Shown piece by piece: positions 58,530 to 64,000 of a DNA stretch of 64,000 nucleotides. Below the pieces are notes generated by a model, which did not search any database, was not told the origin of the DNA, and saw only the letters and a list, made by a program, of their open reading frames with translations. Location of the stretch: contig CAYFIB010000008.1 of the NCBI GenBank assembly GCA_964342855.1, positions 1 through 64,000 of the forward strand, written 5' to 3'. Each line of letters opens with the position of its first letter. Position 1 is the stretch's first letter. The position numbers were made by a program, and so were the translations under genes. The stretch comes from JBCBJX01 sp964342855. GTDB lineage: Bacteria > Pseudomonadota > Alphaproteobacteria > Caulobacterales > Parvularculaceae.

Positions 58530-58761
58530 AACGGCCTCCTGATATCAATAGAGACTAACTACGGACCTCGTTCCATGACGCAAGCGTCGCGTCGCCGCGG
58601 TTTGCTCACGATCAACAGGTGTCGCGTGAGCACGGCCGCATGAGTGCGACTAGAAGCTGAATTCAATGTGAATTGGTTAATTGAGATCGGGCCGACGCGG
58701 CGTTTGGCGTGGGCGCGGTGAGCCGCTAAACCGCTCGAACGATTGAGGGATTGCATCAACA

Positions 58762-59757
58762 ATGTCGGACCGGCTGCGCATAGGCACGCGCTCCAGCGCC
58801 ATGGCTCTCGCCCAGACCGAGGCGGCCGCAGAGGCGGCGCGCGCGCATCATCCGGGGCTTCAGGTCGATGTCGTGCTCTTCAAACCGGCGGGCGACCGCG
58901 ACCAGACAAGCAAGCTGGATCGCCATGGCGGGAAGGGCGGCGCGTTTGTCGGCGAGATCCGCGAGGCTATGCGTTCCGGCGCGTTGGAAGCGGCGATGCA
59001 CTCGCTGAAAGACATGCCGGGCGACGAAGAGGCTCCGGGGCTCGTCATCGCCGCCATGCTGACGCGCGAGCCGTCCGGCGACGCGCTTGTCCTGAAACCC
59101 GGGCTCAGCCTTGAGGAGTTCGAGAATAACGGCGGTGCGGGGTTCAAGATCGGCACCAACGCCGTGCGCCGAGCAGCGTTCCTGCGTCGCCTTTTTCCGA
59201 ACGCCGAGATCATCCATTTTCGCGGCGCGGCGGACACGCGCATCCGCAAACTCGATGAGGGCGCGATGCAGAATTTGCCGGACGGCGGCGCCGTCGGTCC
59301 GGCCGACGCGCTCGTCGTCGCGGAGGCCGGGCTTCATCGCGTGAGGCTGCCCGACCGTATCGCGAAGGTCTTCGATGCAGCCGACATGCCGCCGGCGATC
59401 GGGCAGGGGGTCGTCGCGCTAGAATGCGCGGCGGGAGATTGGGAGACGCGCCGCCGCCTCGCCGCTTTGGACCATGAGCCGACGCGCATCTGCGCCGAAG
59501 CTGAGCGTGAAGTTCTGTGGATCCTCAACGGCCACTGCAATTCACCCATCGCCGGGCGCGCCAGGATCACAAGCGACCAACTGCATATTTCCGCCTGCGT
59601 CATTTCCGAAGACGGACGACACCTAGTCACAGTCGAACGAGCGGGGGCGACGTCCCGCCCGCGCGAACTCGGTCGCGATGTCGGTCAGGCGTTGCTTGAC
59701 GCCGGCGCGCGCGAAATCATCGATGAAACCCGCCCGCATTTGGAGCCGACATCATGA
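58762..59757 (+). CDS. hemC: Hydroxymethylbilane synthase (porphobilinogen deaminase)
   Basis: A 331-residue enzyme polymerising four porphobilinogens. The dipyrromethane cofactor cysteine is Cys259 (LNGHCNSPIAG) and the catalytic Asp84 lies in MHSLKDMP. The usual GTSSLRR reads GTNAVRR, keeping both arginines. The ATG has no strong ribosome site. Divergent from hemA, so one 232-bp control region may serve both early tetrapyrrole steps. Stop overlaps eda (ATGA). Confidence 0.95.
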   Translation: MSDRLRIGTRSSAMALAQTEAAAEAARAHHPGLQVDVVLFKPAGDRDQTSKLDRHGGKGGAFVGEIREAMRSGALEAAMHSLKDMPGDEEAPGLVIAAMLTREPSGDALVLKPGLSLEEFENNGGAGFKIGTNAVRRAAFLRRLFPNAEIIHFRGAADTRIRKLDEGAMQNLPDGGAVGPADALVVAEAGLHRVRLPDRIAKVFDAADMPPAIGQGVVALECAAGDWETRRRLAALDHEPTRICAEAEREVLWILNGHCNSPIAGRARITSDQLHISACVISEDGRHLVTVERAGATSRPRELGRDVGQALLDAGAREIIDETRPHLEPTS

Positions 59758-60371
59758 CCATTGACGATATTCTCTCCGCCGCCCGCGTCGTGCCGGTGAT
59801 CGAAATCGACGACGCAGCGCGTGCGGGCGATCTCGGTCGCGCGCTCCTCGCAGGCGGCGTCCGCGTCGCGGAGTTGACCATGCGCACGCCGGCGGCGCTC
59901 GACGCGCTGAAGGCGATTAAGTCCGACGTGCCGGGTCTCATCGTCGGCATGGGGACGATCATCGCGCCGGAACAGGCCGACGCGGCGAAAGCGGCGGGCG
60001 CGGATTTTCTCGTCACGCCCGGAACGACGCCCCGGCTTGCCGCAGCCGTGTTGGCGACGGGGCTTCCGGCGCTCCCGGGAATTGCGACGGTCGGCGAAGC
60101 GATCGCCTTGCTGGAGGCGGGGTTCGCGCGTCAGAAGTTTTTCCCCGCGGAGGCGGCGGGCGGCGTCGCTTTCCTGAAGTCCATCGCTGGGCCCGTTCCA
60201 GCGATCACTTTCTGCCCGACCGGCGGCATCTCCGTTGAGAAGGCGCGCGATTATCTGGCGCTCTCGAACGTCGCCTGTGTCGGCGGCTCCTGGGTCGCGC
60301 CGCGGGCGATGATTGCGAGCGGCGACTGGGCGAGCATCGAGAACAACGCCCGCCAAGCGGCGGCGCTGTGA
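59754..60371 (+). CDS. eda: KDPG/KHG aldolase
   Basis: A 205-residue class I aldolase cleaving 2-keto-3-deoxy-6-phosphogluconate (Entner-Doudoroff) and 4-hydroxy-2-oxoglutarate. The Schiff-base lysine is Lys128 in QKFFPAE and the general base is Glu40 in VAELTMRTP. The presence of eda suggests sugar use through the Entner-Doudoroff route. Translationally coupled to hemC upstream and to the following exported protein (GTGA). Confidence 0.93.
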   Translation: MTIDDILSAARVVPVIEIDDAARAGDLGRALLAGGVRVAELTMRTPAALDALKAIKSDVPGLIVGMGTIIAPEQADAAKAAGADFLVTPGTTPRLAAAVLATGLPALPGIATVGEAIALLEAGFARQKFFPAEAAGGVAFLKSIAGPVPAITFCPTGGISVEKARDYLALSNVACVGGSWVAPRAMIASGDWASIENNARQAAAL

Positions 60372-60850
60372 ACATGAACGGGCCGTCGACGCGTCTTTCG
60401 AGGCGCCGCGCGATTGTCGGCGGCGCGGCGGTTCTGTTGACCTCCGTCGGAGCGGCGCGCGCGGCGGCAGCCGGACGAACGGTGCGGCTTCAACTTTTCA
60501 TGACGCAGTCGGCGCTTCCGAAGTCGAGACGGGGCCTCGCGAAAATGCATGCGCGCGTTTATGCGCTGACCTCGCCCGACGGTTTCGCCGAGCGCTCGTT
60601 CCGTGATCTCTATCGGGACTGGTACGAACCGATGGAGACGCCCGTTCTCGCGCGGGCGCAGGTCGACTTTCATTTTCGGCGCCTGGCGACAGTCGATCTC
60701 GACGCTCCCGACGGGACGCGCTTCATCGGCGTCATCGCGCCCTACAGAACACTGTCGGGAAAAACGTGGCTCGCCGTCGCGTCCTATGACCCGAAGCGTC
60801 GAGACCCTGTCGAAATCGATATCGACAGGCAGCGCGTCTGGTTTCGCTAG
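60368..60850 (+). CDS. Tat-exported TssJ/SciN-like protein
   Basis: A 160-residue exported protein. The N-terminus LSRRRAIVGGAAVLL is a twin-arginine signal with no lipobox cysteine. The mature part, with AKMHARVYALTS, FRDLYRDWYEP, RFIGVIAPYR and a final KTWLAVASYD, resembles the TssJ/SciN beta-sandwich of type VI secretion systems, where it is normally a lipoprotein. No other secretion gene is nearby, so an unrelated periplasmic function is likely. Start GTG 60368, or ATG 60374. Confidence 0.55.
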   Translation: MNMNGPSTRLSRRRAIVGGAAVLLTSVGAARAAAAGRTVRLQLFMTQSALPKSRRGLAKMHARVYALTSPDGFAERSFRDLYRDWYEPMETPVLARAQVDFHFRRLATVDLDAPDGTRFIGVIAPYRTLSGKTWLAVASYDPKRRDPVEIDIDRQRVWFR

Positions 60851-60892
60851 CCGCGCGGCTGGCGGGGCCATCTTTAGACATTGCATCGACCA

Positions 60893-60922
60893 CAAACGAA
60901 AAGGGCGCCCCGAAGGGCGCCC
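60893..60922 (-). terminator. Intrinsic terminator of the TonB-receptor gene
   Basis: On the minus strand GGGCGCCC (60915-60922) pairs with GGGCGCCC (60903-60910) around TTCG, followed by TTTTCGTTT. The receptor gene ends 25 bp upstream. Confidence 0.85.
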
Positions 60923-60946
60923 GATCCGTAGTCGGTTGGTCTCAGA

Positions 60947-63661
60947 TCAGAATTCGAAGCCGAGACGGAAGTAGACCAGACGACCGCGCGGGTCGTGGGT
61001 CTTGGAGTCGAAGCCGCCGTTGGTGGCGACATACGGCGGTTCTTCGTCCGTCAGGTTGATGACGCCGACGGAGAGTTGCGCGGCGCTCACGAATTCCAGA
61101 TCGACGATCGAGCCGAGCAAGAGGTTCACCTGCGCGTCGTAAGTGACGATGGAGTCGACTTCCGAGCCCGGGTTCTGATCGTCGTCATAGGACGAGACGT
61201 ACCGAGCGAAGAAGTTCGCGCCGAGCGGACCCTGCTCGTATTGCAGGCCAGCGTTGAAGCGAAGCTCCGGAGTCGACGTGCCGATGTTGTTGAAGTTCCG
61301 ATTGCCAGCGCCATCGATGGAGCCCGCCTGCGGGTCGTCGATGTCATACGTGATGACGTACGTACCCTTGAAGGATGGCGTCAGATAGCCGCCACCAAGG
61401 TCCAGCTCTTTGGAGAACGAGAAGTCGACGCCGCTCGTCTCCAGGCTGTTGGCGTTGACGAAGCTCGAACGAACGAGGGCGATGCCGCCGGCCGCATTGA
61501 GCACGACCGCGCCGCCATTGTAGACGCCGTCATCAGCAAAGTCGGCGTTGATGATCGCCTGCGCGGATTCGCGAACGATGTAGTTCTCGAAATCATAGCG
61601 CCAGTAGTCGATATCCACGTCGATGAAGTCCGGCGAGCGAACCGAGAAGCCGACATTGATGATTTCGGATTCTTCCGGTTCGAGGTCCGGGTTGCCCAGC
61701 GTACGGATGGCCGCGAAGTTGTTCGCGCCGACGGCCGGGTTCGCAACCTGACCAAGCGACGTGCCCGAAGAAACCTGCTGGTTCACGGACGGCGCCCGGA
61801 AGGCGGTCGTGTAGCTCGCGCGAAGCGACAGGATATCGTTCGGGCGGGCGATGACGGCGATCTTCGGATCGATCGAGTCGCCGACCGACCCGCCATAGTC
61901 TTCATAGCGCAGGGCCGCGTTCAGCTCGATAACGCCGAGCGGAACCGTGATTTCGCCGAATACCGCGTAGGAGTCCTGGTCGCCATCATAGTTCTGATCG
62001 CCAAACAGGAACGAGAAGCCGTCTGCCTGTGTGATCTCGTCGAACGTCGCGTTGAGGGATTGCTCGCGGAACGAGAATCCGAGCGCACCAGCTGCGGCGC
62101 CGCCGGACGTTTCGAAGAGTTCCGAGCTGATCGTCGCGTCAAACACCGACACGTCCGATTTCAGATTGCGTTCCTGACGGGCCAGAAGCCAGGACATCAG
62201 CTCCGGGCTGTTGGCCTGGTTCGGATCGAGGATCGAGGTCGCGAACGGGTTGAAGTATTCGCAGCCGTTAGCGCCCGGCGTGCCGGTGTTGGCGAGGAGC
62301 TGTTCCGGCGTGACGCCGCAGTCCGGGCCGCCGAAACCGTTGAGCGCAAGGCTCAGGCGATCGTTGACGGTGTCCGGCGTGGAGACGAGGAAGTCGTTCA
62401 CGGCGTGCGTGAAAGCCACTTCCCAGTAGCCGTTCTTACCGAACGTGTCCGAACGCAGCGACGTCGACATGCGCCACGTATCGGATTCAGTTTTCGTGTC
62501 CTGACGACCCGTTTCCGGTTCGGCGCCGTTGCCGTTGATCCGGCCGAGGAAGATGACGTCGTCCGGGAAAACGTTGAACGGGTTCGACGCCGGCACGACC
62601 GGGGAGGTCAGCGACGGGAAGCTCGGCGAGTTGCCGCGGTTGGCGCGGTTGCGCGCATAACCGAACTCGAGCTCCGCGACGACATCGTCCGTCAGGTCGT
62701 AGGTGGCGTTGAAGTAGCCGTTGATCCGCGACTCGTCGGCGATGAGGTTGAAGTACTCGCCGAAGTCGTAGGTGCAGAGCCCCGGCGTGCCGACGCCCGG
62801 GATCGGCGCGCCAAGCGCGAGTTCACCGCCGCCAACTGCGGAGCAACCCGTCGGGTCAATGAACGGTGTGCCTGCCGGAATGCCGAGACCGTTGAGGACG
62901 CCGCCAGGAATGACGATGAAGGAGCCCGGGTTGCCGAGGCTGGACGTGTCGTCCGCCGGCTGGCTCAGGCGACGATCCGCGGTGTAAAGCGGTTCGCGCT
63001 GAAGGTAGCTGAGGGCCGCGATGATGGACGAGCGGTCGCCCTGAGCGCCGAACAGCGCTTCCAGTTTGTATTCGTTGACGTCGGAGTCGTACGACGCCTG
63101 CTGATAGTCCGCCGTAAGGCGAACGCCTTCGTAGTTCTCAACGGTGATGAAGTTCACGACACCGGCGACGGCGTCCGAACCGTACGTCGCCGAGGCGCCG
63201 TCTTTCACGATCTCAACACGATCAACCGCGATGAGCGGAACAAGCGAGGAGGTGTCGACGAACTGGACGCCAGCATCGTTCGAGGCGGCGGTGAGGACCT
63301 GACGGCGACCGTTCAGAAGAACGAGGGTCGACGACAGACCGAGGCCGCGCAGGTTGATCGACGAGGTGCCGACCGTAGCGTTCTGGGTGAAGGCGTCCGG
63401 ACGGTTTTCCGCGCCGTTCGAGAAGGTAAGCGTCTGCGTGATGTCGGCGATGTCTTTCGCGCCGATGGCCTGAATTTCTTCAGAGCCGACCGTCGTCAAC
63501 GGCGACGGCAGATCAAGCTGCGACTTCCGTTTGATGAGCGAGCCCGTGACGGTGATGACGTCGTCAGTCGCCGTGTCTTGCGCGAAAGCAGGGGCCGCCG
63601 TGAGCGCTACGGCGAGAGCGGTGGCCGACGCCGTCAGGCGCCGCGCGGTGGTGCGTTTCAT
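60947..63661 (-). CDS. TonB-dependent outer-membrane receptor
   Basis: A 904-residue receptor. Signal peptide ending AFAQ; an N-terminal plug with DDVITVTGSLIKRKSQLD, SINLRGLGLSSTLVLLNGRR and VDRVEIVKDGASATYGSDAVAGVVN; then a 22-strand barrel ending in LGFEF. It imports a ligand across the outer membrane using TonB energy. The TonB box appears as DDVITVTG. The ligand is not evident; the large family in this group often takes up glycans, peptides or siderophores. GGGAGGAC precedes the ATG at 63661. Confidence 0.95.
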   Translation of the reverse strand: MKRTTARRLTASATALAVALTAAPAFAQDTATDDVITVTGSLIKRKSQLDLPSPLTTVGSEEIQAIGAKDIADITQTLTFSNGAENRPDAFTQNATVGTSSINLRGLGLSSTLVLLNGRRQVLTAASNDAGVQFVDTSSLVPLIAVDRVEIVKDGASATYGSDAVAGVVNFITVENYEGVRLTADYQQASYDSDVNEYKLEALFGAQGDRSSIIAALSYLQREPLYTADRRLSQPADDTSSLGNPGSFIVIPGGVLNGLGIPAGTPFIDPTGCSAVGGGELALGAPIPGVGTPGLCTYDFGEYFNLIADESRINGYFNATYDLTDDVVAELEFGYARNRANRGNSPSFPSLTSPVVPASNPFNVFPDDVIFLGRINGNGAEPETGRQDTKTESDTWRMSTSLRSDTFGKNGYWEVAFTHAVNDFLVSTPDTVNDRLSLALNGFGGPDCGVTPEQLLANTGTPGANGCEYFNPFATSILDPNQANSPELMSWLLARQERNLKSDVSVFDATISSELFETSGGAAAGALGFSFREQSLNATFDEITQADGFSFLFGDQNYDGDQDSYAVFGEITVPLGVIELNAALRYEDYGGSVGDSIDPKIAVIARPNDILSLRASYTTAFRAPSVNQQVSSGTSLGQVANPAVGANNFAAIRTLGNPDLEPEESEIINVGFSVRSPDFIDVDIDYWRYDFENYIVRESAQAIINADFADDGVYNGGAVVLNAAGGIALVRSSFVNANSLETSGVDFSFSKELDLGGGYLTPSFKGTYVITYDIDDPQAGSIDGAGNRNFNNIGTSTPELRFNAGLQYEQGPLGANFFARYVSSYDDDQNPGSEVDSIVTYDAQVNLLLGSIVDLEFVSAAQLSVGVINLTDEEPPYVATNGGFDSKTHDPRGRLVYFRLGFEF

Positions 63662-63756
63662 AAAGTCCTCCCGGAAACGATTCACTCGCCGCGGTGTTTT
63701 TGTTTTCCGCGGTCCGTGCTGAAGATAACGAGTCCATTTTATCGGTCATGGTTCTT

Positions 63757-63930
63757 TTGCAGCAATTCGCATGAAAAGCGTTCCGCAAAAGCCGATATGT
63801 TGCCGTAGAGCGACATAAGATGGTGCGTATCCGTCGTGTTGCGTTGCAGCAATTTGTGCGTCTGCGTCTTGTTGCGCTGCGGCATTACGCCTGATCGACT
63901 CCGAAGCGTTCAAATCTTGCAACGCAGCAC
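63757..63930. repeat. Cluster of TTGC-x-GCAA-like repeats upstream of the TonB receptor
   Basis: TTGCAGCAATT occurs exactly twice (63757-63767 and 63844-63854). Related elements lie at 63872-63886 (TTGCGCTGCGGCATT) and, inverted, at 63917-63929 (TTGCAACGCAGCA). The 335-bp region 63662-63996 has no gene and is AT-richer than its flanks; the repeats look like binding sites for a regulator of the divergent pair. Confidence 0.5.
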
Positions 63931-63996
63931 ATTTAGGTTTTGTTACGTGGCGTGCGGTTCCTCCCGGAATCGCTGAATTTTCGGAGGACGACAGGA

Positions 63997-64000
63997 ATGA
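63997..64000 (+). CDS. Start of a gene cut by the window end
   Basis: An ATG three bases from the end with two purine-rich ribosome-site candidates directly upstream (GGAGG at 63983-63987 and AGGA at 63993-63996). Only the first codon is visible, so nothing can be said about the product. It is divergent from the TonB receptor and would share the repeat-rich region. Confidence 0.4.

Noticed and set aside
60995..63808. A 937-codon open frame on the plus strand across the TonB receptor gene
   Set aside because: It is antisense to a complete receptor with signal peptide, plug and barrel. In GC-rich coding DNA such frames arise by chance, and its translation is Arg/Asp/Glu-rich with no domain or ribosome site.
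1..64000. CRISPR arrays, insertion sequences, prophage or integron
   Set aside because: No evenly spaced direct repeats, no transposase, integrase or structural phage genes, and no att-like duplications next to either tRNA were seen by eye.

Overview
This is high-GC, densely coded DNA with alphaproteobacterial gene content. Indicators are a Shemin-pathway 5-aminolevulinate synthase, a CckA-type hybrid histidine kinase, the order HAD hydrolase-ribF-ileS-lspA-DUF3035-mutL, a COQ7-type ubiquinone hydroxylase, and a tRNA-His of the alphaproteobacterial type (G1:U72, A73, no pairable G-1). The set suits an aerobic, ubiquinone-using heterotroph, perhaps near Caulobacterales or Parvularculales. I see no phage, insertion sequence, integron, CRISPR array or rRNA, so this is ordinary chromosome with a few accessory islands.

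Layout. 1-0.7 kb: groES-groEL on the minus strand under a CIRCE element and a heat-shock-like promoter. 0.9-14.6 kb: envelope proteins, ribF, ileS, lspA, a BamF-like lipoprotein, mutL, a cold-shock protein, an alpha/beta hydrolase, and a nitroreductase carrying the iodotyrosine-deiodinase substrate residues. 14.6-18.7 kb: RNA modification genes (rsmD, rluB, tadA), a methyltransferase and an acyl-CoA dehydrogenase. 18.9-27 kb: a two-motif retropepsin-like lipoprotein, enoyl-CoA hydratase, thiol proteins, msrB, ubiA and an ada operon. 27-33 kb: an ABC exporter behind a possible leader peptide with hairpins, then rsmE, gshA, a DNA glycosylase and an HNH protein. 33-43 kb: small exported proteins, arsR facing an outer-membrane channel gene, coq7-dsbB-exoD, tRNA-Leu, a Sel1/beta-helix pair and an NfeD-slipin-TusA operon. 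43-54 kb: a DDAH-like enzyme, a toxin-antitoxin pair coupled to selO, a proteasome-like gene pair, a patatin, cckA, a second arsR, an M48 protease and tRNA-His. 54-64 kb: tyrosine catabolism (FAH-VOC-hppD with a divergent MarR), hemA, hemC, eda, a TssJ-like exported protein and a TonB-dependent receptor.

How they work together. Several neighbours form functional sets: GroES/GroEL; NfeD protease with its stomatin partner; hppD with FAH-family and VOC enzymes under a probable MarR operator; hemA and hemC for tetrapyrroles; Ada plus an AlkA-type glycosylase for alkylation damage; and DsbB, a DsbA-like protein and Tat-exported MsrB for thiol and methionine redox.

The most unusual element is the gene pair at 45.9-47.6 kb. 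Its first protein has proteasome beta-subunit landmarks (Thr1, Asp17, a Lys near 33-36, and a C-terminal GG-x-VD-x-A-V-I-T-x-x-G strand) but is about twice the usual length. It is followed after 4 bp by a highly charged partner. All family assignments were made by reading motifs; no searches were run.
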